This document shows, one piece after another, positions 26,603 to 36,160 of a DNA stretch of 64,000 nucleotides; within the stretch, counting starts at the first letter, position 1, and each line of letters starts with the position of its first letter. The notes beneath the pieces are model-generated. The model was not told the origin of the DNA. It worked only from the letters and a program-made list of their open reading frames with translations, and ran no database searches. Origin of the DNA: Fuerstiella sp. (GTDB taxonomy: Bacteria; Planctomycetota; Planctomycetia; Planctomycetales; Planctomycetaceae); contig JAQWOH010000007.1 in NCBI GenBank assembly GCA_029245955.1, positions 124,001 to 188,000 of the forward strand, read 5' to 3'. A program made the translations under genes and the position numbers.

Positions 26603-28489
26603 ATGACCGCCCAGGTGCATGAATTGAATTGCGAGATTCTGGTGGCCGGCGGCGGTGCGGCCGGTGTTCCGTGTGCGCTGGCTGCAGCCCGTTGTGGCGC
26701 GAAAGTCATTCTGTGCCACGACCGACCTGTCCTTGGCGGAAATGCGTCCAGTGAAGTACGGATGCACATCGTGGGGGCCAATGGCACTGGTCGTTTCGAT
26801 CGCGGCTGCGAACTGCAGACGGAAGCTCGTGAAGGCGGCATTATCGAAGAGATTCGTCTTGAAAACTGCGTGCGGAACCCTCAGCGGTCGGCTTCGATGT
26901 TCGACCTGATTCTTTATGAAATGTGTCGGGCAGAACCCAATCTCACTTTGCTGATGAACACAACGCTGACCGGTGTCGAGCTGCAATGTGGAGACGGACC
27001 GTACATTGAAGCTGCGATTGCGGAACGGCAGAGTACGGAGGATCGATTCCGTATCCGGGCTCAGATATTTATCGACTGTACCGGAGACGGTCGTCCGGGG
27101 TTTGAAGCGGGTGCGGCCTTCATGCGAGGTCGCGAGAGTCAGGCGGAGTACGGCGAATCGCTGGCGCTGTGTGAGGCGGATTCGTTTCAGCTGGGGTCGA
27201 CGATCCTGATTACCGCCCGCCGACATGAACGGCCGATGCCCTACGTCGCGCCGCCGTGGGTGCGCGAGTTCACGAAAGATGATCTGGCGCTGCGTCTGTA
27301 CGCTGTTCCTGGTGATGAACCGCCGACCCACGAGTACGGTTACTGGTGGGCCGAGTGGGGCGGGGTACTGGACACCATCAAAGACAACGAAACGATTCGG
27401 GATGAATTACTGTCGGTAACTTTGGGCATCTGGAACCACATCAAGAACGGGCCTCCCGATACGGCGAATGATGCGGATCCGTTTAATGCTTCGCACTGGG
27501 CGCTCGACTGGATCGGCTTTCTTCCGGGAAAACGTGAAAGTCGCAGATTCATCGGACAGCATGTGCTGACTCAGTCGGATCTGCAGTTGTCACGACCGTT
27601 TTCGGATGCGATCGCCTATGGCGGATGGTCAATGGACCTGCATCCGCCCGATGGCGTCGATGCGCCCCTCGAACAACCCTGTGTCCAGCACGCGTTGCCG
27701 TTCCTGTACGACATTCCGGTACGCAGCTGTGTTGCTCGCGATGTGCCCAATCTGATGTTTGCCGGGCGGAACATATCGGCCACGCACGTCGCGTTTTCTT
27801 CAACGCGCGTGATGGCCACGTGCGCCGTCGTGGGACAGGGCGTCGGGACGGCAGCAGCACTTGCGGCTCGGCACGCGGTTTCGCCGAATCTTATTGCGTC
27901 GGACAAACAGCTGATGAGCAACATCCGGGAACAACTGCGACGCGATGACGCGTTTCTGATTGGTCCGGCGGATGATCCTGTCGGTGGGATAGCGGCGGCA
28001 GCGCAGATTACTGCGTCCAGCAGACAGCCTGGCGGTGGAGCCGCCAATGTTCTTTCAGGACAGACGCGAAGCGTTTACGGCGATCGCGGCGTGTCGCCTG
28101 AACGGACGACCGAGGGGCTGCAGCGGTGGATGTCCGCCCCCAATGAATTGCCCGCAACGATCCGGTTTGACTGGCAGACTTTCCAAACGGTCCGAAGCAT
28201 TCAGCTGGTTTTTGATACCGGCATGCATCGGCATTTGACGCTCAGTCACCACGACGGGTACACATCGCAGATGATCTGGGGCAGGCCGCAGCCGGAGACC
28301 GTACGTGATTACGAGGTGCAGATTCTTGAGCAGGACGGATGGAAAACGGTGTGCGAAGTCAGAGACAATTATCAGCGATCGCGGCGACATTCGCTGCCGG
28401 AAGGCACCGTGACCAAGTCTCTTCGTATTCTGGTCACGCAGACGAATGGGATCGACCACGCAAGAATATTCGAAGTTCGACTCGACTGA
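26603..28489 (+). CDS. FAD-dependent oxidoreductase (FAD_oxidored family) with C-terminal extension
   Basis: The protein has 628 residues. A dinucleotide-binding motif sits at the N terminus (ILVAGGGAAGVPCALAAARCGAKVILCHD), followed by LGGNASSEVRMH, typical of the PF12831-type FAD oxidoreductases common in planctomycete and Bacteroidetes carbohydrate clusters. A second family landmark is VPNLMFAGRNISATHVAFSSTRVMATCAVVGQGVG. From about residue 470 a beta-rich domain follows, possibly for substrate binding. No signal peptide is evident. The substrate is unknown; the neighbours (sulfatase, amidohydrolase) point to breakdown of a modified sugar or plant-derived compound. Confidence 0.85.
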   Translation: MTAQVHELNCEILVAGGGAAGVPCALAAARCGAKVILCHDRPVLGGNASSEVRMHIVGANGTGRFDRGCELQTEAREGGIIEEIRLENCVRNPQRSASMFDLILYEMCRAEPNLTLLMNTTLTGVELQCGDGPYIEAAIAERQSTEDRFRIRAQIFIDCTGDGRPGFEAGAAFMRGRESQAEYGESLALCEADSFQLGSTILITARRHERPMPYVAPPWVREFTKDDLALRLYAVPGDEPPTHEYGYWWAEWGGVLDTIKDNETIRDELLSVTLGIWNHIKNGPPDTANDADPFNASHWALDWIGFLPGKRESRRFIGQHVLTQSDLQLSRPFSDAIAYGGWSMDLHPPDGVDAPLEQPCVQHALPFLYDIPVRSCVARDVPNLMFAGRNISATHVAFSSTRVMATCAVVGQGVGTAAALAARHAVSPNLIASDKQLMSNIREQLRRDDAFLIGPADDPVGGIAAAAQITASSRQPGGGAANVLSGQTRSVYGDRGVSPERTTEGLQRWMSAPNELPATIRFDWQTFQTVRSIQLVFDTGMHRHLTLSHHDGYTSQMIWGRPQPETVRDYEVQILEQDGWKTVCEVRDNYQRSRRHSLPEGTVTKSLRILVTQTNGIDHARIFEVRLD

Positions 28490-28542
28490 AAATCAGAGCA
28501 CGCACGTCGGTCCGATTGCGTCTTTTGTCAGGACGGCGGGGA

Positions 28543-29216
28543 ATGGAAATTACGAATGCGACTCAGGAACATTGTGATGCTGAGGATGCCTCGGACATTT
28601 ATTGCCAAAGGCTTCACACCGCCGTAGTGTTGCTGATCCTGTTCTGTTCCGCGGTATTGGGACAGCCCGAGAGACCACTGGACTCTACTGCGGCAGGTCT
28701 TCGACCAACTCGGATGCTGACCTCTATGCGTGCAGATGGTCTGGACCTGAAAATGCATGTCTTTGAACCGACGGGACACCTTTCTTCCCATCGTTGTAAC
28801 GTGTTTATGACTTTTTTGTGGCGTCGGCTGGACGGGGGGAAATGCACGACGCCGCTATTCGTATGCCGATTGTTTTCGACAGCATGCATGGTTTCCGTCT
28901 CCGTTGATTACAGATGGCTGTGGCACAGCGATAAGTCCACAGTCTTTGACTGTGTGAGAGACGGACGATCTGCGGTGCGACATCTGCGTCTACATGGTGC
29001 AGAGCCAGGGATCGACCCACAGTGCGGCTGAATTCAGTCAGATCTCCCCGTGAAATGGACAGAGTCCGCATTTTTCCGGCGGTGGCATCGAAAATGTCTG
29101 CAAAAATGATCTGTGCATTTCCTGAGGGCACCGATCAAAAGGGAGCTGGACCACCGCTCACAGGTGCATACATCGCATCGGTGATTCGTGGGGGATTGCG
29201 ACCAGAGCTGTGCGTT
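28543..29216 (+). pseudogene. Decayed alpha/beta-hydrolase (esterase/lipase-like)
   Basis: The frame from the ATG at 28543 has a signal-like hydrophobic segment (VVLLILFCSAVLGQ) and then esterase-like sequence: DGLDLKMHVFEPTGH, a later STACMVSVSVDYRW, and DCVRDGRSAVRHLR ... AEPGIDPQ. These match the BD-FAE/dienelactone-like esterase pattern up to the point where the GGGSAGG nucleophile elbow should follow. Between MHVFEPTGH and VSVDYR the expected HGGGW segment is missing or shifted, and the frame stops at 29029-29031 just after IDPQCG. A weak continuation (ASKMSAKMICAFPEG) is visible in another frame to about 29216. At least two frameshifts and the loss of the active-site Ser elbow point to a pseudogene. 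Confidence 0.6.
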
Positions 29217-29377
29217 TGACACCCAGTGCTTCGTTGTCAATCCATTTTGCGCCGTTGGCGAACATTTGCTCTATTTGTCTTATGGCCCCGTTTGTTGGTT
29301 GCACCTTTGCAATTTAGTGCATACGTTGTGTTTGTTGTTTCAGGTCTTTTTTTCGCTTTTAAGAAAGTTTCCATTCA

Positions 29378-30382
29378 ATGAGAAAACGCCCCGGTTTTAC
29401 ATTAATTGAACTGTTGGTCGTGATTGCAATCATTGCCATTTTGATTGCACTGCTGCTGCCAGCCGTGCAACAGGCCAGAGAAGCTGCACGACGAACTCAG
29501 TGTAAGAATAATCTCAAGCAACTGGGCTTGGCACTGCACAACTACCACGATGTCTTTCTTCAGTTTCCACCGTCCATCTTTCGGACCGTTGGTGGTCTTG
29601 GTCCAACTTGGTCGGCCTCAAGCCGTGGGTCTTATTTGACACGTCTGTTGCCGTATGTGGAACAGGCGCCCATGTACAATGCGTTGGATTTCAGTCTGGA
29701 AGGGACGCCATGGACGCCGGCTAACTTTGAGGGACAGGTGGACGGTAGCGGCAAGCTGTATCGTGACTATCTAATTCCATCGTTTGTCTGTCCAACCGAA
29801 ATCAGTCCCACCAGAGATGGTCATGGTGCCAAGACCAACTATGCGTTGAGCATGGGAAATCAGGCGATGCCTGCGCACGGCGCCGGTGGTGGATGTAGTG
29901 ACTATCCTGGAAATAATTTCGGGAATGGTGGAGCGGGACACGGAAATACGGCTAATCCGAGCCATGTCTCAGGGTTTGTTTCTCGTCTGAACTGGGCGTC
30001 CAAGATGCGTGACCTGGTGGATGGTTCGTCCAATGTCATCGCTGGTGGCGAAATTCGGCCGCAATGTGGTGACCATTCGCGAAATGGCTGGTTCCATTTC
30101 AACTCACTGTGGGTTGCGACCACCGCACCGGTCAACTACCCGATCAAGTGCGTTCGGGAAGATGCTGGCTGGAATGGTACTTATGACGGGACGCCCGGAA
30201 ATACCGGGTGTAACCATTGGCAGAACTGGCAGACCAGTCAGGGTTTCAAGTCTCGCCACACAGGGGGAGCTCAGTTTGTGATGGGCGACGGTTCGGTGCA
30301 TTTCATAAGCGAGAATATCGATTACCTGCTCTACCAAAGACTGGGTGATCGTCGTGACGGTCAGCCTGTTGGTGAGTGGTAG
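29378..30382 (+). CDS. DUF1559 prepilin-type protein
   Basis: The protein has 334 residues. The leader is very short (MRKRPG), with the classic cleavage and helix motif [33 protein letters not shown] immediately after it. The DUF1559 core continues with [17 protein letters not shown]. Near the C terminus is the family pattern [23 protein letters not shown]. Processing by a prepilin peptidase and type II/IV-like secretion are expected. It is the first gene of a surface/periplasm cluster and is followed by a hairpin and then a small lipoprotein gene, the usual DUF1559 pairing in planctomycetes. Confidence 0.95.
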   Translation: MRKRPGFTLIELLVVIAIIAILIALLLPAVQQAREAARRTQCKNNLKQLGLALHNYHDVFLQFPPSIFRTVGGLGPTWSASSRGSYLTRLLPYVEQAPMYNALDFSLEGTPWTPANFEGQVDGSGKLYRDYLIPSFVCPTEISPTRDGHGAKTNYALSMGNQAMPAHGAGGGCSDYPGNNFGNGGAGHGNTANPSHVSGFVSRLNWASKMRDLVDGSSNVIAGGEIRPQCGDHSRNGWFHFNSLWVATTAPVNYPIKCVREDAGWNGTYDGTPGNTGCNHWQNWQTSQGFKSRHTGGAQFVMGDGSVHFISENIDYLLYQRLGDRRDGQPVGEW

Positions 30383-30411
30383 GTCGTTGCTGACCTTGAG
30401 TTTAGGGTGGA

Positions 30412-30445
30412 CATCTGGTTTCAGGCAATCGCCTGAAACCAGATG
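30412..30445 (+). terminator. Perfect 15-bp hairpin after the DUF1559 gene
   Basis: The arms CATCTGGTTTCAGGC and GCCTGAAACCAGATG enclose the loop AATC. It starts 30 bases after the stop codon at 30382. No T-run follows, so termination would be factor-dependent or structural. The outer arm matches the hairpin at 17491-17539. Confidence 0.65.
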
Positions 30446-30657
30446 AGTTTCACTGTTCGAATTGTGTCAGCCCGCCAGGAAGCGACTTTCTGGTGGGCTT
30501 CGACGTTCTGTGAAGTTTTGTCAGTAGCTATTCAGTGGCGAAGTTCCCGCTGGCTCGACTTGATCAGCGATGCTGGCGACAGCGGTCAGGTATGGTCTAA
30601 TTCGAGTCACGGATCTCCCGCTGGATTGATACGCAGTCCGAAGAAAATCAGAGTTTT

Positions 30658-31158
30658 ATGAACAGTCCGAAAGTGACCAGGATCTGGCAATGTGTGACGG
30701 GTCTTTCCCTGGCGTTTGTGATTGGTTGCGGGGAAGCGTCTGACAGACCTGAAACGTATCCCGTCAGTGGCACCGTCGTGTACAATGGGGATCCCGTCGA
30801 AGGCGCTTCCGTAGCATTTTGGAAAGAAGGGGCAGCCAGAGCAGCTACTGGCGTAACGAATGCCGAGGGGAAGTTTCAGCTGTCAATGTATGAATTAAAC
30901 GACGGCGCAATTCAAGGTAGTCAGATTGTTACCGTTTCAAAGTTGCAAGGTGGGGCAGCAGCCACTACGCAAATGTCAACGGAAACCATGAATGATGCTT
31001 CTGCGATGGCTGAAATGATGGCCGCTGCCGGTTCGGACGGTCCGAAGGCATCCAAGTCACTGCTACCAGAGAAATATTCAAGTCAGACGACATCCCCACT
31101 TAAGGAGACTGTTGCCGCCGGTGGCGAAAATACGTTTGTCCTTCAGTTGACGGATTAA
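30658..31158 (+). CDS. Small lipoprotein with carboxypeptidase-regulatory-like domain
   Basis: The protein has 166 residues. The signal peptide ends in the lipobox FVIGC. The following domain (YPVSGTVVYNGDPVEGASVAF ... TNAEGKFQLSMY) is the Ig-like carboxypeptidase-regulatory/transthyretin-like fold found in the planctomycete lipoproteins that typically follow DUF1559 genes. The Met/Ala/Thr-rich stretch at residues 105-130 is unusual and low in complexity. The C terminus returns to beta structure (PLKETVAAGGENTFVLQL). It may anchor or assist the prepilin-like protein at the outer membrane. The next gene starts only 3 bases later. Confidence 0.8.
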   Translation: MNSPKVTRIWQCVTGLSLAFVIGCGEASDRPETYPVSGTVVYNGDPVEGASVAFWKEGAARAATGVTNAEGKFQLSMYELNDGAIQGSQIVTVSKLQGGAAATTQMSTETMNDASAMAEMMAAAGSDGPKASKSLLPEKYSSQTTSPLKETVAAGGENTFVLQLTD

Positions 31159-31161
31159 GTT

Positions 31162-32331
31162 GTGACCGGTCGGCGAATTCTGGCTGTTGGCCTTATTTGT
31201 ATTATTGTGGGAACGAAGTTCTGGACTTCGTCCGGCCCGGACCAGTCGCCTGAGCAAATGTTTGCGCAGGCACTGGAAAATGCTAATGCGGGCTGCGTCG
31301 ACGGTGTTGAAGCGGCACTGGAGCGACTGGCGGCTGAAAAAGAATACTGGCGGCATCTGGCTGTGCTGGATGCCGTTCTTTTCCTGCGCAGCGGCCGGCC
31401 GGAAGAAGCTCTGCAGCGGTTGTCTTCCATCCCCGAACAGACCCCCGTGCGAGAGCACGCCCTGTTGTGTGGCGGAGAAGCGCTGTATTCACTACAGCGG
31501 CTCGGAGAAGCCCAACAGGTTTTTCAGATTCTCAGATCAGAATTCCCGACCAATGTGGCGGCCCGCAGGTGGCTGGGAGCGATCTACTACGATCTGGGCG
31601 CATACGATGCCGCAATCACCGAACTTGAAGCAGTGGCCGTGGCTGTTCCTGACGATTTTCGACCTCATCATTTACTGGGCATCATGTACCAGGACTTCGA
31701 AGCAGAGGACGACGCCATCCGGTGTTTTCGAAAGGCCGTAGAACTTGATCCGCCCGCTGACAGGAAGACCCAGATTCTGGCCGATCTGGCGAAAGTGCTG
31801 ATCAGCAATCGCCAGTACGATCAGGCGATTCACATTCTTGAGTCTCAGCCGGATCAGGCCGGTACCAGTCAATTGTATGCACAATGTTTCTGGGGGCAGG
31901 GAAATGTCGCGGAAGCACAGGAGCAGCTGGATCAGGCAGAACAACAGGGAGCGTTGAATTCTGACGGGCTGCATTTAAAGGCGGAACTTGAATTGGCGCG
32001 CGGGAATGAGGCCTTGTCCATTTCAATTCTGGAAGAATTGATTTCCGACTTCCCGGGTCGGATAGATTCACGTTATCAACTGGCTCTGGCCTTACAGCAG
32101 GTCGGGCGAATGGATGAATCTGTTATCCAGATGAATCGCTGGAAAGAGCAGCGCGAACAGGCAGATGAATTGATTCAGTTGAACCTGAAGGCTGTCATGG
32201 ACCCCGGCGACGCGGAGGTTCGGGATCGGCTTTCTGTATTATGTCGGCAGCTCGGGAAAACGCAGCTCGCGGAAATGTGGCATGACGCCGCCGAGGCGTG
32301 CCGCCGAACGCAGACTTCTGTTGAACCCTGA
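31162..32331 (+). CDS. TPR-repeat protein with N-terminal membrane anchor
   Basis: The protein has 389 residues. The start is GTG at 31162, three bases after the lipoprotein stop, so the two are coupled. The N-terminal hydrophobic stretch (ILAVGLICIIVGTKF) is a signal anchor. The rest consists of helical TPR-like repeats, for example GAYDAAITELEAVAVAVPDDFRPHHLLGIMYQD and the next unit beginning FEAEDDAIRCFRKAVELDP. This is a scaffolding fold rather than an enzyme. Converging with the second TPR gene at 32419, it suggests a protein-interaction module linked to the surface cluster. Confidence 0.8.
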   Translation: MTGRRILAVGLICIIVGTKFWTSSGPDQSPEQMFAQALENANAGCVDGVEAALERLAAEKEYWRHLAVLDAVLFLRSGRPEEALQRLSSIPEQTPVREHALLCGGEALYSLQRLGEAQQVFQILRSEFPTNVAARRWLGAIYYDLGAYDAAITELEAVAVAVPDDFRPHHLLGIMYQDFEAEDDAIRCFRKAVELDPPADRKTQILADLAKVLISNRQYDQAIHILESQPDQAGTSQLYAQCFWGQGNVAEAQEQLDQAEQQGALNSDGLHLKAELELARGNEALSISILEELISDFPGRIDSRYQLALALQQVGRMDESVIQMNRWKEQREQADELIQLNLKAVMDPGDAEVRDRLSVLCRQLGKTQLAEMWHDAAEACRRTQTSVEP

Positions 32332-32418
32332 TCGACTCGCCCTCGGTAACCCGACTCGCTGTCTATGGGGGGACACGCACTCGACCTGCAGAATCTGTCG
32401 GACACTGCGACCTTCGTG

Positions 32419-33786
32419 CTATGGTGCGGTCTGACCGGTGTCTGCCTTCACCGCGTCCGTCAGTCGCTGCTTAAATTCTGTCGCCAGGTGCTGATAAGCC
32501 GCATCCCGTTCTGCCTTTGCACCGTAATGACTGGCAAGCAGTTCCAGCCCCGTCGCGTTATTCGGGGCGTGACCGAGGCCGGTAAGGATACGCAGCACTC
32601 CCTCTTCCGGATCTCCATACGCCATCATGATTTCTCCGGCCCTGATCAGCTTGGCTGCGTTGTCCGGTTCTGTCAGCACATCGGCATTCAGTCTGTCCAG
32701 TTCTCCCAAAGCTTTTCTGGCGGCAGAGACAATTCTTAGATGTTCGTCAGCCTTTTCCCTGTTCCCCTTGAGTGAATATGCCTGAGCAAGCAGGTAATGG
32801 GTTTCGTCGTAACCCGGACGTAGGTGCAGCGCATCCAGTAATGGCTCAATGCAGTCGTCATACTTTCCTGCTTCCAGCAGTGCTCTGCCCAGGGCGACCT
32901 GTGCATCCAGAGACCGGGGATCAGTTCGGCAGGCTTTCTGCAGTAATGTTACTGCGTCCCGCATGTTTCCTTCCGCAACCTGGCATTCTGCCAGTCCGAT
33001 ACGGATACGGACGGACAATTCCGGATCGTCGTCTGATTCGTCGGCCAGCAGCTCCAGAAAATATTCAGTAGCTTCCGGGAAGCGGTTCTGAGAAACAAGG
33101 ATTTCTGCGAGCCCCAGCCGCGGGGGCTTCCAGTCTGGTTCGATAGTGACGGCAGCCCGAAAATCGTCTTCTGCTTTCCGGGGAGCACTCAGCAATTGAT
33201 AGATTCTTGCCCGGTGCAGAAGTGGCGTTGCGTTGTCAACATCATCTGCAATCCATGGATCGAGAAGGCTCAGAGCCGCATCAGTGCGATGACTTCTGAT
33301 GTAGCCAATCACGAACGCCTCACAGACTTCTTTGTTGTCGTAGTTTGAGTCTGTCAGCAGCGGTGCAAGGTGGGGCTCTGCCTGAATCATCTGCCCGGAC
33401 TGAGCCAGTGCCAGCCATTGTTCTCGATTCAGGTCCGATCTTGCAGCTCCCAGCCCGGCGGCTTTCTTGAGAGCTTCCGTGACAGCTTGCATGTCGCCCG
33501 CACGGCGGGCCACTGTGGCTTCCAGCAATGCGAATGCGGGATCGTTCGGCAACAGTCTTTGCGCCGTCTGAACCCATTGCCGGGCAGAAACAAGATCGCG
33601 GTCGGCAATGTAAGAATTGACAACAGCACTCAGAGGCGGGCCGAGAACGGGTTTTCGCTGCCAATACAGAAAAAATGCCAACAGCAGCGACAGCACTGCA
33701 TATTTTCTAAGCCGTCGAAAACGTGCGGAATCCGACTGCGATGGTGTTTTGTTGACCTGTGTGGGAACGGTGTCGGTCACCGGCAA
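32419..33786 (-). CDS. Second TPR-repeat membrane-anchored protein
   Basis: The protein has 455 residues. A basic, Ser/Arg-rich N terminus precedes one membrane segment (YAVLSLLLAFFLYW near residues 29-42). At least seven TPR-like helical pairs follow, for example ARQWVQTAQRLLPNDPAFALLEATVARRAGD and later LGRALLEAGKYDDCIEPLLDALHLRPGYDETHYLLAQAYSLKG. It faces the divergent cytochrome/FG-GAP gene across a 165-base gap. TPR proteins of this type are frequent beside CRTAC1/ASPIC genes in planctomycetes, so a shared function is likely, but I cannot name it. Confidence 0.8.
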   Translation of the reverse strand: MPVTDTVPTQVNKTPSQSDSARFRRLRKYAVLSLLLAFFLYWQRKPVLGPPLSAVVNSYIADRDLVSARQWVQTAQRLLPNDPAFALLEATVARRAGDMQAVTEALKKAAGLGAARSDLNREQWLALAQSGQMIQAEPHLAPLLTDSNYDNKEVCEAFVIGYIRSHRTDAALSLLDPWIADDVDNATPLLHRARIYQLLSAPRKAEDDFRAAVTIEPDWKPPRLGLAEILVSQNRFPEATEYFLELLADESDDDPELSVRIRIGLAECQVAEGNMRDAVTLLQKACRTDPRSLDAQVALGRALLEAGKYDDCIEPLLDALHLRPGYDETHYLLAQAYSLKGNREKADEHLRIVSAARKALGELDRLNADVLTEPDNAAKLIRAGEIMMAYGDPEEGVLRILTGLGHAPNNATGLELLASHYGAKAERDAAYQHLATEFKQRLTDAVKADTGQTAP

Positions 33787-33951
33787 ATGCTTTCCGAAAT
33801 GACTTATCAGACCCTGGTGTTATATTTGGAGAGTATGTTGAACGAAATCTCTTCCATTTGAAGCAACGACGACATCTACCACAATCCATTGAGAGCTAAT
33901 TTGTCGACTGCATCAGAATTGTCGTCGCACAGGAAGATCGAAGGTACCCAC

Positions 33952-35511
33952 ATGTTTGTTTTTTCTGCCTCAGTGATTCGTCAACGGCGTTGGATATGGA
34001 CTGTACTGGTTCTGACATCGTGCGGGACAAGCGGCTGTGGCGACCCGGCATCTGAAACGTCACCGGTGCAACCATCGACAGTGAATCCAGTGTCCTCCGT
34101 TGATATGGAACAGCATGTCGTCCATTTCTGCGGAGACTGTCACGTTGTCCCACGAGCGGAAAGCTTTCCGAAAAATGCATGGCATGATGAAGTCCGCAGG
34201 GGGTTTGACTTTTACGTATCGTCAGGCAGAACCGATCTGAACAGGCCGGTCCTTGCCGATGTGACACAGTACTTCCGCGAACGTGCTCCGGAAACGCTTG
34301 AGTGCCTGCCGTCTGCGACAAGTCGGTCTGTCAGTTTGTTTCGGCAGGTCGATGCACAATCGCTCGATGCCAAAGCACGGCCTGCGGTTTCATTTGTTTC
34401 TGATGACACAGACGATTATGAGTTGTCCTGGTGGGTCAGCGACATGCAGCATGGGACCGTGTCTCTTTTGACCTCGGATGGCAACAGTTCGTGGACCAAC
34501 AGTTCAGCTGTCTCAAATCCAGCTGTGGTGCGAGTCTGCGATCTGGACAGGAATGGCCAGCAGGACCTGCTGTGTTGTGACCTGGGTAGTTTTCTTCCGG
34601 AAGATCATGACCGCGGGAAACTGGTTTGGATTCGTGATCTGGGAACAGAGGATCAGCAGGAAGTCACGTTGTTAAACGCAGTTGGTCGCATCGCGGACGT
34701 TCGGGTTACCGATATTGACGGGGATGCGGACGACGACCTGGTCGTTGCCGAGTTCGGCTGGCACAGAACCGGCGGGGTTCATCTGCTTGTGAACGTCGGT
34801 GAAACCGAAGCCGGTACTCCCACTTTTGACCGCCTTGAACTGGATGATCGTCCAGGCGCCATTCATGTGTATGTGACACATCTTAACGATGATCGTCTGC
34901 CGGATATCGTTGCACTGATATCACAGGAACACGAACAAATCGTCGCCTATGTCAATGGCCCGAGTGGTTATTCTCGCACTGTGCTGTATCAGGCGCCAGA
35001 TCCGGCGTACGGATCCAGCGGCCTGAGCATGGTCGATATCGATCAGGACGGCGACGAAGACATGCTATACACGAATGGAGATACGTTCGACTCTCATTCG
35101 GTAAAGCCATATCACGGTATTGCGTGGCTGGAGAACCATGGGGAGCTGCGATATGAACACCATCACCTGGCAGACATGCCGGGAGTTCACCGCGCACGCG
35201 CAACCGACTTCGATCTGGACGGCGACATGGATATTGCCGCTGTGGCGCTGCTGCCCGATAAAATACTGCAACAGCACCGTTCCCTGAAGTTTCACGGGGC
35301 GATCTGGTTAGAGCAGAAATCTGCCGGGCAGTTTGAAGAACATGTGATCAGTTCCGGTGACCCGTTTCATGCAACCATGACCCTGTCCGACGTTGATGCG
35401 GACGGCGATACGGACATCATTGCCGGCAACTTCCTGTCAACTCAGTCAGTTCTGCCGATTTCGATCTACGAAAACGAAACGATCACGGCGCAGAAAGGGG
35501 CGGCTGAGTAG
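33952..35511 (+). CDS. Lipoprotein with c-type haem motif and FG-GAP (VCBS-like) repeats
   Basis: From the ATG at 33952 the protein is about 519 residues. The leader ends near TSCGTSGC, so lipid anchoring is possible. A single CxxCH motif, CGDCH in VVHFCGDCHVVPRAESFP, predicts one covalently bound haem c. From about residue 190 there are FG-GAP/VCBS-type calcium-binding repeats with DxDxDG-like loops: DLDRNGQQD, DIDGDADDD, DIDQDGDED, DFDLDGDMD, DVDADGDTD. This suggests a beta-propeller carrying a cytochrome head. An in-frame start at 33889 would place the signal sequence internally, so the later ATG is preferred. It probably works in the periplasm or outer membrane. Confidence 0.8.
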   Translation: MFVFSASVIRQRRWIWTVLVLTSCGTSGCGDPASETSPVQPSTVNPVSSVDMEQHVVHFCGDCHVVPRAESFPKNAWHDEVRRGFDFYVSSGRTDLNRPVLADVTQYFRERAPETLECLPSATSRSVSLFRQVDAQSLDAKARPAVSFVSDDTDDYELSWWVSDMQHGTVSLLTSDGNSSWTNSSAVSNPAVVRVCDLDRNGQQDLLCCDLGSFLPEDHDRGKLVWIRDLGTEDQQEVTLLNAVGRIADVRVTDIDGDADDDLVVAEFGWHRTGGVHLLVNVGETEAGTPTFDRLELDDRPGAIHVYVTHLNDDRLPDIVALISQEHEQIVAYVNGPSGYSRTVLYQAPDPAYGSSGLSMVDIDQDGDEDMLYTNGDTFDSHSVKPYHGIAWLENHGELRYEHHHLADMPGVHRARATDFDLDGDMDIAAVALLPDKILQQHRSLKFHGAIWLEQKSAGQFEEHVISSGDPFHATMTLSDVDADGDTDIIAGNFLSTQSVLPISIYENETITAQKGAAE

Positions 35512-35571
35512 TCAGTCTCTGGAAAAAATTCCACGTGAATTCAGATCCGGAAATGCATGAGTGAGTCTGTC

Positions 35572-36159
35572 TCAGTTCGGCACGGTTAAGCTGTCCGGCT
35601 TGCTGTCGGAATGAATTGTTGTCATTACTTTTGTACCCGGATGTCGCTCCAGCCATTTCTTCCACGTCGTAAGTTCACACTCATACTCTGTCAGTGGAAT
35701 GTCAGGTGACGACTGTCTGTACATCTCGCCCCCGAACCTGACCAGCATCTCGCTGTCAGAAAACCCACCGACGGCCAGCGAAAGTGGCTGACCGGGAGTG
35801 TCGCCCGTGAAGGCTCGAGCACAGTCTGTACGGTCACAGTAGGTGACTGAAACCGGCATTGTGCCGATGACGTCATTAATCACATGCGATGACATGCCGG
35901 ACATCGCTTTGATGCTGTATGCTCGCGCTATGCCGTCGGCGACGACACCAATAATCGGTTCGTCCGTCCTGAGTTCAGCGGCATCGGCGTTCACGGACTC
36001 CGGCAGCTGAATTTTCTCGCTGATAAACGGCGTGTTCTGCATCGCGGCATTCAATATTTGCTCTTCTTCCGCGTGGCGACTGTTATTTGCGGATTCACTG
36101 CCGCAGCCCGCAATGGTGGCCATGAATAGCAATACACCTGACGCTGACGATTTTCGCAT
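35572..36159 (-). CDS. DUF3179-like lipoprotein
   Basis: The protein has 195 residues. The lipobox IAGC follows a short hydrophobic leader. The core resembles DUF3179: DGIARAYSIKAMSGMSSHVINDVIGTMPVSVTYCDRTDCARAF, with the conserved HVIND, PVSVTYC and a second Cys nearby. The second half is shorter than in usual members. It starts one base after the stop codon of the CRTAC1-type gene at 36161-37921, so they form one transcript. DUF3179 proteins are secreted or anchored, with unknown activity. Confidence 0.75.
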   Translation of the reverse strand: MRKSSASGVLLFMATIAGCGSESANNSRHAEEEQILNAAMQNTPFISEKIQLPESVNADAAELRTDEPIIGVVADGIARAYSIKAMSGMSSHVINDVIGTMPVSVTYCDRTDCARAFTGDTPGQPLSLAVGGFSDSEMLVRFGGEMYRQSSPDIPLTEYECELTTWKKWLERHPGTKVMTTIHSDSKPDSLTVPN

Positions 36160-36160
36160 G

